NCBI GenBank assembly: GCA_013995675.1
Contig: VWRR01000005.1
Coordinates: 444,501 to 508,500 of the forward strand
Length of the DNA: 64,000 bases
DNA from: Cyanidiococcus yangmingshanensis
Lineage: Eukaryota; Rhodophyta; Bangiophyceae; Cyanidiales; Cyanidiaceae
Direction: 5' to 3'
Shown: piece by piece, positions 10,531 to 21,600 of the stretch
Layout: the number at the start of each line of letters is the position of its first letter
How positions within the stretch are numbered: the stretch's first letter is position 1
Notes under the pieces: model-generated
Told to the model about the DNA's origin: nothing
The model's database searches: none
The model's input: the letters and a program-made list of their open reading frames with translations, nothing else
Made by a program: the position numbers and the translations under genes

Positions 10531-11491
10531 TGGGAACCATCTCGTGTCCGAATATTCGGATCGTCCTGTGCCGAGCCATCGGGTCCGCTGGCTCCGACGC
10601 TCACCAAGGCATCGATGAACGCGGCCAACACGGAGTTACAAACCATCGAACAATGGATATATCCATAAGTGCAGTGACCCGGGTCCTGTTCCGACGCTCA
10701 CCAAGGCATCGATGAACGCGGCCAACACGGAGTTACAAACCATCCAACACTGGATATATCCATAAGTGCAGCGAACCGGGTCCTATTCCGAGGTTTACTA
10801 GTGTTTGTTTCCATCCTGGTAGCCTGTCCGTGTCGAGAAGCGTCTTTGGCAAGCTCATGATATCTATTCGTGGGCAAGTTGTGCGCTCAATCCACGCATG
10901 GAAACAACTCGGGAGCAGACATCGCAGACGCTGTCCAATCTTGACAGACTTGAGACGCTTCTCGCAAACATGATCATCGCCATGGATCCTATCGAAGCGT
11001 GAGCAACGAATGCTCCATGTCGTGCTTCGAGCATTTTCGTGCAGCGTCCTGGGTAATGCTTGCCTCTGCATGGTCGTCGCCCGAACAAGTATCAATCGGA
11101 ACGGGGTATTGTCCCCGAAATCTGACCCTGTCAAGAGGCGATGGCGGAATCCATCCCCACACGCTGACGCAAGACACGAAATGCAGAGCATCAAGACGGA
11201 ACGCTCTTTGAGTGGCACCTTCTGCATCCTGAGGACAATCAGATTGTCTTTGTCGATACGATGTTTGGTGGCAATGACGTTGGACAGGCCAGCATATGGG
11301 AACCCGGCGGCTGCACCCGTTTCCTCGGGAACGCAGTACACCGACAGGATCCTGTGGCGGCGCTGAAACTGGCGAGGCGCCACCGACCCGTTCGAGTCTC
11401 TATCGTTGTGTTCAACGCCGAGGTAAACCTGGTACGAGTGCTTCGACGACGAGTCAACATTCGGTTGTCGCTCCATTTTCATGGCTCCAGC
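10531..11491. other. Intergenic region upstream of PSMG3-like and NBAS-like genes
   Basis: This is the divergent promoter region. It contains a 97-bp tandem duplication (annotated separately). A minus-strand frame of about 250 codons runs through 10733-11482 and a plus-strand frame extends the NBAS-like gene upstream to an ATG at 11261. Neither has recognisable content. Confidence 0.5.
10594..10787. repeat. 97-bp tandem direct repeat, two copies
   Basis: The segment beginning CCGACGCTCACCAAGGCATC at 10594 recurs at 10691 with only a few differences, mainly in the second half. The period is 97 bp, so the repeat is out of phase for coding. Each copy carries GGATATATCCAT, an AT-rich palindromic core. 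It lies between two divergent genes and could be a duplicated regulatory element or a neutral duplication. Confidence 0.85.
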
Positions 11492-14400
11492 ATGACACCT
11501 GTGGAGCACTTTGGGGAACGAGTGTATGAGTTGGGTGGTATCGCGATGGACACGCTGACCGAGGCAAGCCTCTCGACACCGCCACGTTGGCGGTCACTGG
11601 TGCGTTTCCCGCTGGTCGCTCGAACAGGTTCCGCGTTAGCTCTATCGAGTCGTAGATGTGGGTACGACTCTGATGTCATCACGTCAAACGTTCAGTTGTG
11701 CGCTTGTGGCGATCGCTTCGTCCTCGCGACTCGTGCACCGGCACCCGTTGGAACACCCTCGCCCTGGACGGTCTGTGTAGGCCGACGTTGGTTGCGACCA
11801 GGTGCGTCTGAGCCGCGACCAGACTTTCAAGTCTGGCAGTGTCGCTGGCCCAGTTTGGAGACATCCTCGACACCGAACACGGGACGGAAACGTCGTTGGT
11901 TCTGGCGGCCGTCCGAGCGAACCTCCAAGTCCTATTGGTCGTATGAGTTTGCGCTGAACACTAGCGGCCGTTTCATTTATGGTCTCGCGTTCTCGCCGGG
12001 AAACAAGTTTCGTTTAGACTGGCTATCCGTGGCAGAGATTGAGGCCGCATCTGATTCAGGCGACTTGCAAGCGCCACGGATTGAGAGCGTATGGCTTGAG
12101 CTCCCACCCGGGGTGTTTGCGGCTGCGCGAGCGAACTCGCCAGACCCGGTGGTGGATCGTATCGTCTTGTGGAGCATCGACCACGCTACCAAGCGAGCGT
12201 TCATCAATGCGTCGAATACGCTTCCGAACGAGACACTTTTTGGTCACGATGAAGACATCCACAACGACGAAATGAAGGTCGACCCGAATGATGACGTTTT
12301 GCACATCTATACTGCCAAGGGATGGCATCTTTGCTGGAATCTGGACCATCAGACAGGTGCTCCGCGTCATCTGCAGGGTGTTGCCACGTCGCTTGGCGTG
12401 ACTGTCTACCATGGATGGAGACAGTACAACGCGGATGCACACGAAATGCAAACCTGGGTTTTGTGTCGTCGTGAGCCCGACCCATCTGAGCCCGAGTGGG
12501 TGCTCTTTGGCATGCCACAACAACGACAAATTGCATCCTGGTGCAATATGGAGACCTTTGGAGGCCATCAAATCGATGTTGGTGTCATCAGCTTGGATGG
12601 GTCTCTGCTCCTCTGTGCAAGCAGCGAGATAAGGCGTGTCGCGATCTACGATCTGAGACATATGAATCGCGAGCCGCTGCAGTGGACTTGCGCCGAACGA
12701 GTTCTTAGGGCAGTGCCGTGGACGCAACACGGGATTCTGTTGGCCTTGGTAGACGACGACCAAGACCAGCCATCGGGCCGTCTTGAGGGTTGGTTGTGGC
12801 GTCCTCGAACCCATACATCGCCAAATGGCCCAGAGCGAGTCTTTTCGCTCGACTGGTCGGCGCTGTTGCCAACCGATACAAAGCGATCTGCTTCTGACCC
12901 TCAAGACGGAGACGAAGCGATGGAATCGGGTTCGTCCTCAATGACCTCAGGGTCTCGAGCCGAGCCGCGCTGTTCAGACGCAACCGCGCCAGATCGATCG
13001 ACGAGTGTGTCGGGAACAACCGCAATGGCGTTCCAGTCGCGTTGGAAATGGTTCCAATGGCGTCTCTCGAGAGAGAGAGGCGACGTCAACGAGCGGCCGA
13101 GTCCTGGCCACGGATGCACTCGACTGGAGCACCTTGTGATCATTGACGGGGAACATGCATTGGCCCTCATGCATGATCAACAACATGGTCACCTGGTGTA
13201 CTTGGAACAACCGAGTTGGGTGAGCGCGTTAGCGGAAACGCTCGAGGAGCACGACTGGGAGCATGCTCGCACGTTGCTTGCCTCCATGGCTATCCCGGAG
13301 CCAATGCTGGCACTGCTGCGCTGGCGATGTTCATTACGAGACGCCGACGCTGCACGAGAGTTGGTTGCTGCTCTACCGGAAGCGTGGCGCTGGGTTGCCG
13401 CTCATGAAGCATTCCAGAATCAGGCAACAGCAGCGAGTGCGGAACGCGTGCTCCTTCGGGCTGGATGTTCATCATCGCCGATGCCAGCTGAGGTGGCAAG
13501 CCGGTTGGGCGTCAGACCTGAGACGTTTCTGGAGCGCGAACGTTTGGTGAATGCGCTTGCAGCACCAACGACGGCCGCAGCAGAGACAATGATGGACGCC
13601 ATTCGTCGCAAGACCATGCTTTTGTACCAACGTGGCGGTCTGGAGGCTGCTGTGAATTATCTCGGTGCTTGCGGAGCTTTCGATGCGATCCTAGCGCTCC
13701 GAAAACAGGAGGCAGCCAGAACATGGTCTTTGGCGAGCGTCTTACAGACGATTCCACTGACCGCGGATCCACACCGATACGCCAACTTGATCGAGGAATA
13801 CGCCCGCAACGATGCGGATCCCATGGCTTTCGGGACGTGGTGTCTCGAACGCGCAGACAACGTGGACACCTACACGGGCTCCCTGCGCCATGTGCAACGG
13901 CTTTTGGCGCTTGCGGTGTCCCTGCTGGACGACAATCAGAACAATGCAAACTCGTTTTCTGTGCTGAAAACCAGGGAAACGTTATCGAAACATCTACAGA
14001 CGACTATTCGAATGCGGGAGGCGCTTCAATGGGAACTTTGGCAGCGTGACATCGAGACGCTTTCATGGCGAAGATTTGTGTCCTTGACGCCGTCGCAGCT
14101 ACTAGGACACCTCCTCATTGTCACATTATTGGCCAGGCGCACTGCAAGACCGTCGATGCGCGTACCAACCTTATCTGAAGTACTTGGCAGCGACCTGATC
14201 ATGCATATGCTGGAAGGATGCCGCGCTGACGAGGCGCATGTGCACTTGGAAGCAGCTTTGAATGAGGTGCTCTGTTGCCGATCCACCGAGCTAGGTATGG
14301 TGCCGGCATCGAATCTCGAAGAGATATGGCTCGAGGCCATGGTCGAAGCACTCCAAAAGAACCCGTCGTGCGCACTCTGCGAGGTGCTCGAATGGCATGA

Positions 14401-17400
14401 GGAGCCCTTCTCGGTCTGGTGCTGGTCTCGTCTGGCACGAACGACCCTGTATTCGCTTCCGCTGACGCACCAGGAGGCGAGACGGCTGGGCGCGGCCTTC
14501 AGCTTGCATCACGAGGCCGATTTGATGTTGGAGACGTTGGCGTTGAGTGAGGCGCTTACCAGGAACACTGACGACCAAGCTTATCGGAGGCGACTACGGC
14601 AATGGTTGTGGCAAGCGCGTATAGGGCGCCTGTCGGCTGCGAGCGACTCCGAGCAGAACCCCTCTCTTCGAAAACAAATTCGTCAGTGTTTTGTGGAACA
14701 CGCTCAAGAGGGTTCTCAGAGTGCCCTCGCTCGTCTCGAGACGCTTTTGGAACGTCATGGTCTGCAAATGAGCCCGATTGAACGACTCTCCTGCCTCGTC
14801 GCATCCTACCGGGGAGAGGCGTCCGTTGCAAATCTTGTGATTGAATCCATCCAGCGAATGGTCGATAGCACTGAGGCTGCGTCGCTCTTATGGCGGGTTG
14901 CCCTATACTGCTTTGAGGAAGAATCGTATCCGCTCGAGTGTGCGGACCAACTTTTGCAGTGCGGTGCAAATCTGTGGCGTCGCGGCTCGGTGTCGCAGCA
15001 GATTCGGGCCCGAGCACTCGTCCAGATCGTTCGCATGCTGGTCGCTTGCAGAGAGCTCGGTCTGCCATCGATCACGCCTCGACGACTGGCCTGGCGACTC
15101 GGCCCGGCTGTTTGGATTTGGCATTTTCATCGGTTGCTGGAGATGTTTTCGGATGGCTCCGCAGACGATGCGATGATCCAGGTGGCGAGTCTTGCCCAGC
15201 TCGAAACAGCAGTGGAGTGGTTGCTGGCACGTTGCGCTCGAGCGGATCCGCTAGCGCTGGCGTACTACCCGCCAACGGCACTGGACAGGTTGCGCACAGA
15301 AGACCGCTGCGTCGCAATGCAGGCCATCACCGACAAGGCGAAGCGAGTGGCGTTCGTTTCTGGTAGCCGTCCCGCGCGTGCATGGATCGCTTTGGCACGT
15401 CACATGCTGCGCGAGGCGGGGCCATGGCAATCACAGGTGCAACGCGTCCTGTACGACTGCCTGACGGGGTGTGGTTCGTTGCCGATCGATTTGACCTGGA
15501 TTCAGCGCTATTATGGTAGCGAACCGTGCCCAGCAACATCCGTGCAAGTGCCGTGTTCGAGCTCGCCGGTCGCGATTGCGCAGGAGGCCCAGCGCCATCG
15601 TCTAGCCATTCCTGCGATTCTCTACCGCGCACCTCTAGATCGCTTGGATCCAGAGATTTGGCTGGACACTTGTATTGCCATCTGGGTTCTACGTCAACCA
15701 TCTCGTCTCGCGGCCGGGCGAGCGACGCTGCTGCCACCGGCTGGCGATATTCGACGGGTTACCTGCACGTTATTGGCAGAGGAGAACGCTGCGCCCCGGT
15801 CTCAGGCTGGCGCCAGCGCTCTGGCAATCAAGTTCCGTGCAGCAGCGCAACAGATTTGCGAGGCGTATCATTGGGTTGTTACCTTGGATACAAGCGCGGC
15901 CACTGCTGATATGGACAGTATCGAGAAACGAGTAAGACGCTTCCTGAGAGATCACTCGTACCGGGAGGAGGTTGTAGCGGCGTCGCTCGCACATACAGTT
16001 GCACCCGATCAGCTGGAGGAGCTTGCTCAACCTGTTATCGAGTCGGCCGCGCGGAATGCAAGTTTCGTCTGCACGATGCCGTTTGGCACATATCCGCTGG
16101 TGCCTGGAGTGGGCCTCTCCATTCGTTCCAGGCCAGGGAGCTGTCACAACGGACGTGCATATGCCTGCGTCATCGATGCCAACCGCTTCCCTGGTTGCAT
16201 CCTTGAAACGAGAGCGCACGATCGTTGAATTGCTTGTGCGGCATGATGGTCTGAGTGCGGAACTTGCCTCTATAGCGCACGGCTATATGGACAGGGCTGA
16301 AGCGCGAGCACCGCACCCGATTTTCTACGTCATCCTTGCAGTGACGGATCAGGACCTGCGCGCCGCCCGTCTCGCTGACGTCGCGGCAAGCGATGACTCG
16401 CTGGATCCAGCGTTATTGTGGTTGCTCTACACCGCGAAGGAAAATTCGTCACGGTCGCTCAATGCATACGTGTGCAGCCAGCCTGCGTTGGCACCAAAGA
16501 CTGGTCTCTGCCTCTGGCGAGTCGCTGCGAGCTGCGGCATGGATTCTGCGGCGCTTCTAGCTGCACTTGTCCAGAAGGTCATGAAATCGACTGACGCGAT
16601 TGCGCTCAGTGCTATTCGTGAATGGTTTTTTGAAACCATGCAACATCCGGACGCGGTCGTCCGCCGTGGTTTCTCTGGCGTATGGGGCGAAGCGCTGCTG
16701 GCACGGGGAGGCTGCGCAGAAAGCGAACGTGGCTACATTCTGGAATGGATCGAGGATCTCTTGTCCGAGATAGATGAGGGCGACGCTGCGCGTGCCGAGT
16801 CTCGACGCTTGCTCGTCTTCGTTCGTCGCGTTCTCGAATACTGCCAGGCGCTCTGGAATGATCGCGAGTTGGCTGCAGCCGGAGTTGCTGCGACGCTCGG
16901 CGCCAATTTTGCAACCTCGTGTCCAGCGAAACTAGCGGGACACTCTGAAGAGAACGAGTTGCTCCATGCAAAACGCCGACCGACGTCAGACTCGATGGTT
17001 GAGGGGGAGCGTCTAGCAGATCAGTATGTCGCGCAGCAGACGCTGGACTGGCTGGCAAATCAAACGCCGCCAGTTCGCCAACAGTGGCGAGTCCACCTAG
17101 AGGCCATTTTCGCCTTGGCGAATGCACCGGTGTCGTTCGCTCTTCCGGAGCCGCCACAACCAGTAGCCGAGCATGCGGATCGAACACCCGAGCCAGAAAC
17201 AAACCTGGCGAATGCACCGGTGTCGTTCGCTCTTCCGGAGCCGCCACAACCAGTAGCCGAGCATGCGGATCGAACACCCGAGCCAGAAACAAAATTGATC
17301 ACTGCATCGGCACCTGGAACCGATGAAGCATCTAACGCCATAACAGATTCAATTGTGAAAAGTGTTTTAGACGGTGATATCTGGCAAGCTGGCTGGCAGT

Positions 17401-17597
17401 GCTTACAACGCCAAGGCTGGTCGTCCCATGCGTGCACGCCAGAGAACGCATTGGCGCTCGTTCAACGTCATCTGGAAGCTTCCGTGTCCGCCACAAATCC
17501 TGTTGGACACGTGTCCGATGCGTCACGCAGTGCAACCATGCGTGCACTTGCACTCCTCTGCGAATGGCGTGCGGCGCTCGACATGATGGGCGACTAG
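11492..17597 (+). CDS. NBAS/Sec39/MAG2-like ER vesicle-tethering protein, with a frame change
   Basis: This very large protein (about 2,030 residues) has an N-terminal beta-propeller-like part and a long helical solenoid. The best family clue is around 13825-13900, where WCLERADNVDTYTGSLRHV matches the Sec39-domain motif of NBAS/MAG2 (WY-x-KRA-x-x-VD-x-YSGQ-x-x-x). NBAS/Sec39 is a subunit of the NRZ/Dsl1 complex that tethers Golgi-derived COPI vesicles to the ER. I chose ATG 11492 because the residues before it (back to ATG 11261) are Arg-rich and unlike a folded start. The first frame stops at 16228. Helical sequence continues in the +1 frame, which is open from about 15999 to 17597, so either the frame changes between about 16030 and 16225 or a separate gene starts near ATG 16157. 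The C-terminal part contains a perfect 30-residue tandem duplication. Confidence 0.55.
17116..17293 (+). repeat. Perfect 90-bp tandem duplication within coding sequence
   Basis: The unit beginning at 17116 is repeated base for base beginning at 17206. The period of 90 keeps the frame. Each copy encodes 30 residues including APVSFALPEPPQPVAEHADR, a Pro/Glu-rich linker. Identity of the two copies suggests a recent duplication, or collapse/expansion that differs between strains. Confidence 0.92.
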
Positions 17598-18267
17598 GCC
17601 ACATGATTCATCCGACGCAAGAATGAGCTGCGCAGCACGCGTCGTAAGCATGAGCGCGAATGAGCGTATTCTGACAGCGTCCTCTCTGGAAGGAACTTGT
17701 GTATGGATGAGTTTGGAGTCTTATACACGACTGCTGGTTTTGGTGTATCGCGGCTGGCACGAGCGATCCTTGTCGGCCTGTCATTCAAGGACGCGTGGTC
17801 TCGATTTTCTGGGTATGCTGGCGTCGTACTCGCTGACGCTCACTTGGTAGCGGAGACGGGTTGATATGGCTGGTTACCGTGGCATTGCCTTGTCATGCCT
17901 CACGCGAGCGTGCCATGAATGCCAACGCCCGATATCGCAATGCGGATGGTTTGGTCGCGTCGGACTCGCGGCCAGCCCGCTGAGACGTGACCCTGGGCCG
18001 GTGCACGGCACCTCTGTGGTCGCTACTTGATACGGGCACGGTCTGCTGTGTCGCCTTATCGGACATGTCTCTGAGGTCATGCCAGTTGGACACCAAGTAT
18101 ATGACCTGTTGCACATGGACGGGCCACGAACAGGCACCAATTTGTCGTAGTTTGAAGCTGTCCACGCATCTGCGAAATCGCTCCACATCTTTAGATTTCT
18201 CTATAAAAACGCTCAGACGTTATACTCGGTCCAACGATCCAGCAACTTTCCATCTCTACTCGCATGT
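17598..18267. other. Intergenic region between convergent NBAS-like and WrbA genes
   Basis: About 670 bases with only short overlapping frames. Nothing is recognised. It presumably contains the two 3' ends. Confidence 0.5.
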
Positions 18268-18876
18268 TCACGCCGCAAGTTTCTTGACAACGTTGGCGAA
18301 CCGCTCACCTTGAATCTCGGCCAAACGCAGTTCCATGTCCGAGGGCTGCCGCGAGCCGTCGCCTCCGGCGAAGGTTGAGGCTCCGTACGGCGAGCCACCG
18401 TGCACCTGGCTCAGATCCAACATGCTCGGATCGGCGTACCCAAGCGGGACGAAGATCATTCCGTGATGAACGAAACGCGTCATTGCAGTGAGCGCCGTCG
18501 TCTCCTGGCCGCCCTGTAGCGATGCCGTGGAGGTGAAGATACCTGCTGCTTTGCCTTGGAGTGCTCCGGAGAGCCAGAGCGGACCAGTCGAGTCCCAGAA
18601 AGCACTGATCTGCGCTGGGGACTGGCCGTATCGAGTCGGATAGCCGAACAGAATGCCGTCATATTCGGTAATTTTGCTGGGATCGTCAAGTACTGGGATA
18701 TCCTCCGGTTTTGGTGCAGCGTGAATCTTTTTCAGAATCTCCTCAGGCAGCGTTTCCGGCACTTGCATAAGGTCACATTCCACTCCAGCTTTCTGAACAC
18801 CTTTCACCACGTGACGAGCTAGTTTCGTCACATGACCATAAACAGAATAGATAAGCACAAGAACTCGTGGCGCCAT
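18268..18876 (-). CDS. NAD(P)H:quinone oxidoreductase type IV, WrbA family
   Basis: This 202-residue flavodoxin-fold enzyme starts at ATG 18876. The family binds FMN and makes two-electron reductions of quinones, protecting against semiquinone-driven oxidative stress. Signature segments are the N-terminal phosphate-binding loop (VLVLIYSVYGHVTKLAR), the flavin loop GILFGYPTRYGQSPAQISAF, FTSTASLQGGQETTALTAM, and the C-terminal GGSPYGASTFAGGDGSRQPS. Length and motif order are normal for the family and the frame is intact. There is no obvious targeting peptide, so a cytosolic location is likely. Confidence 0.95.
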   Translation of the reverse strand: MAPRVLVLIYSVYGHVTKLARHVVKGVQKAGVECDLMQVPETLPEEILKKIHAAPKPEDIPVLDDPSKITEYDGILFGYPTRYGQSPAQISAFWDSTGPLWLSGALQGKAAGIFTSTASLQGGQETTALTAMTRFVHHGMIFVPLGYADPSMLDLSQVHGGSPYGASTFAGGDGSRQPSDMELRLAEIQGERFANVVKKLAA

Positions 18877-20318
18877 GGTTCGTTGTCCACGCTCGTCAGC
18901 GGCCGACGGGGCAGTGGCCGACCTCTCTGCACTCGATTGGACCGCGGTGCGTTTTGGCGGTACCTCTGGTGCCTGCGCTCTCTTCAGCTCACCCGAAGAC
19001 TGAGGGGAGCTTGCAGCTCGTGGTCCGCAAAGGTTCCCTATTTTGCGTAACCAGCCCGATCAGCGACCGGACTGCAGCAGCGATAACGAATAGAATGAGG
19101 ATCGAACGCAAAGAGAATGCATCGGCCTATGACTTCCAGATGCATCGCGATCGCGTTGCGCATCCCTGAGGCCAATGCTGGACGCGTGCGCACGCACAGC
19201 TTCTGCCGCTGTCGGCCGCTGGCGGACAGCGCCACACGTGCTGGCCAGTGGCCGCGATTCGCGCGCCATCCAGTGGAAGCGTGCACGGACGGAGATCGTC
19301 ACGCTCGGCATCGTGACCGCCCCACGGCGCATTGCACGCATTCGTCGGTGCGCGATGCGCGCACTCACGGGTAACGAGGCGGTGCAGCAGGTGCCACGAT
19401 ACCGCCGAGTCGCCGCACCTGAATCGTGTGACCGTGTCGATCGTCACGAGCCCGCTGCTGCAGCGCGTGCGTGTGTGCATCCCTCTATCCGACAGAACGA
19501 GCATCGGATACAAGAACGGATTAGAGACCATGTGGTTCGGTGCTGATCAGGTCAAGGATCATGCGACATCGAGCAAGAGAAAATTACAGTCATCGTTTCG
19601 AGGTAGTGTCGGCTGGTGCTGATCAGGTCAAGGATCATGCGACATCGAGCAAGAGAAAATTACAGTCATCGTTTCGAGGTAGTGTCGGCTGGCGCTGATC
19701 AGGTCAAGGATCATGCGACATCGAGCAAGAGAAAATTACAGTCATCGTTTCGAGGTAGTGTCGGCTGGTGCTGATCAGGTCAAGGATAATACTGCACGGA
19801 AGGGGAGTGAATCGCGTTCTGGCTCATTTTCATATCGTGACGCGCTACGCGCGTGTTGGGTCTCCGCTCCGAGTCGATAGGGGCGACGGCACCGCCTTAC
19901 GAAGGGGCGAAGACCTCGTTCCGCCCTGGCAGGTGCCGATTTTATCGACAAGGAGATAGCTGGCGTGATACGATTGCATACAATCATAGGAAGAGGGCAG
20001 CCTAACTGGAGCGTCTGCCGGGTAAATGGCAAGAGGAATCAGCATGAATATATTTGCCTCGGATCCGGTTCAAGACGGCGAGATCGGCCAATCGGATCGA
20101 TCCATATACCTGCTCTGTTTCGTGATTGCCTGTGAACAACGTGGCGGCACGTCTGCAATTTCATTTCGAGCAAGAGCGTGCTTCTCGGGGGGGAAACAAG
20201 TGTTTCAGTGTGACCAAACAGTTTCGCGCTGATTTTCAGGACACTAATGAAGTGTTAGTGCGGCGGCTCGGGAGCGGTTGCACAGCGGAGTTTGGTGCCG
20301 CGCCTTGACGGAGTCGCG
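18877..20318. other. Intergenic region between WrbA and HEMK2-like genes
   Basis: About 1.4 kb between divergent genes. It contains a 76-bp tandem repeat array (annotated separately). Frames of up to about 130 codons occur on both strands around 19120-19550, are rich in Arg and Cys, and are not recognisable. I see no tRNA or other RNA gene. Confidence 0.5.
19541..19787. repeat. 76-bp tandem repeat array, 3.25 copies
   Basis: Units start at 19541, 19617 and 19693, with a partial fourth at 19769-19787. Each begins (T/C)GCTGATCAGGTCAAGGAT and copies are nearly identical; the only clear change is the first base of unit three. The period is not a multiple of three and no gene covers the array. 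Such minisatellites are hypervariable, so copy number may differ between isolates. Confidence 0.93.
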
Positions 20319-21086
20319 ATGGACGGACGTTGCTACCCGCCGTCGGAGGACTCATACCTCTTGTTGGATGGGTGCATTGACTGGGTCAATCGGCACTTTA
20401 GCGCTTCTAGTATAGAGCAGTTCCCTTTATTGTTTCTCGAGGTCGGTTGCGCTGGTGCATACGTCTTGGAGGCGCTGATTCGTGCCCTCGAGCCGCCTTC
20501 CTTGGCCGCTCGACAGGTTCACGCCCGTGCGCCGCCAGCCACAACACCAAGGTTTGCGTTCTTCCTTGGCAGCGATATTAACTTGGAGGCGCTACGTCTT
20601 GCGCGGGAACAGCTCGCCAGCCTTCCTGTCGACCTGGTCTGCTGTAGCCTCTTGACGGCATTGCGCGCAGATATCGTTGATGTGGTGGCCTTCAACTCGC
20701 CCTACGTGGAGACGAGCCCTACCGAACTGCGCGAGGCCCAGCGGCACCGAGATCTGCGCGCCTCCTGGGCGGGAGGCCGGCTCGGTCTAGAGGTAGCTGC
20801 CGAGCTGATCGCGCAGTTTGCGTTTGCTTCTAGCAGCGACGCGACAACTTGGCGTCGAAGGATAGCATGGCTGCTTCTCGTAACACAGGATCGGCCATGC
20901 TGGCAGTTGGCGTTGATGGCGAACGCATGCGGGCTCATCGAGCGCAGACGTGTCGGTGACGAACGATTGATTATGGTTTCTATGGATCACCATCAGGCAA
21001 AGCAATGGTGCGAGACGCTCTGGAGCGATTTCTGTACCGAGCAGCGTATCGAACCCGAGGCTCGTGTTCGGACGTTCGCCAAGTGA
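20319..21086 (+). CDS. HEMK2/Mtq2-like class I methyltransferase with an altered catalytic motif
   Basis: This protein of 255 residues starts at ATG 20319. The layout matches N6AMT1/HEMK2/Mtq2: YPPSEDSYLLLDGCI (family V/Y-x-P-AEDT-x-LLLD), a Rossmann glycine loop LEVGCAGAYVLEALI, FLGSDINLEALRLA (SAM ribose binding, acidic Asp), then AFNSPYVETSP and a downstream AWAGG-like ASWAGGRLG. Mtq2 methylates the GGQ glutamine of translation termination factor eRF1 and needs Trm112. Two positions are unusual. The catalytic NPPY is NSPY (20694-20705), and the glycine loop is GCAGAY rather than G-x-G-x-G. Activity or substrate may have changed. Other HemK-type methyltransferases are the alternative, but the AWAGG-like tail favours Mtq2. 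Confidence 0.8.
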   Translation: MDGRCYPPSEDSYLLLDGCIDWVNRHFSASSIEQFPLLFLEVGCAGAYVLEALIRALEPPSLAARQVHARAPPATTPRFAFFLGSDINLEALRLAREQLASLPVDLVCCSLLTALRADIVDVVAFNSPYVETSPTELREAQRHRDLRASWAGGRLGLEVAAELIAQFAFASSSDATTWRRRIAWLLLVTQDRPCWQLALMANACGLIERRRVGDERLIMVSMDHHQAKQWCETLWSDFCTEQRIEPEARVRTFAK

Positions 21087-21600
21087 TCTCGGTGTGAACG
21101 AGCCAGTCCACCGACACGATGATTGGCTTTTCTGGGGGGCGTTCGCGTGTGTCGGTTCGTGGAGGCCTCGACCGGCACGGTCTCGCTGATATTTCCTGAT
21201 GCCAAACGCGTTTCTTGCAGCTTGCCACTCACTCAGCGGCTTGAGTGGTCGTCTCTGTGGCAAGAGGATACGAGCAGAATCTGTCTCGCAAGATTCTGGT
21301 TCAGAAGAGATCATCAACACCGTTCCCGAGTGTCGTCGAATTCATAGATGATCAAGTTGCAACCTTGAACTCGACCAAGGCAGGGACAAGTTTTTCATGC
21401 ATGGATGCTGCGGTACCTGAATTCACAAATACCCCGTTCCGGTGGCTTTTGCAGCTCTCGCTTGCTGGTGGTAGGCTCGGCGCTGAGATGATTTCAAGTT
21501 TCGAACAAGTTCGTGTCCGGCTAGAGGGCGCGCGGAAACGTTCGCAAACGCTGGTTTGATTCTCTTCACAGCGCTTCTTTTTGACAGGCCTGCTGAGAAT
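21087..21600. other. Intergenic region between convergent HEMK2-like and Pds5 genes
   Basis: About 510 bases with only short unrecognised frames. It probably consists of the two 3' untranslated regions. Confidence 0.5.

Noticed and set aside
10733-11482. Minus-strand frame of about 250 codons
   Set aside because: It runs through a non-coding tandem repeat, overlaps the start of the NBAS-like gene, is Arg/Cys-rich and matches no family.
19120-19550. Arg-rich frames on both strands between WrbA and the 76-bp repeats
   Set aside because: Both strands are equally open, composition is that of GC-rich non-coding DNA, and no conserved motif is seen.
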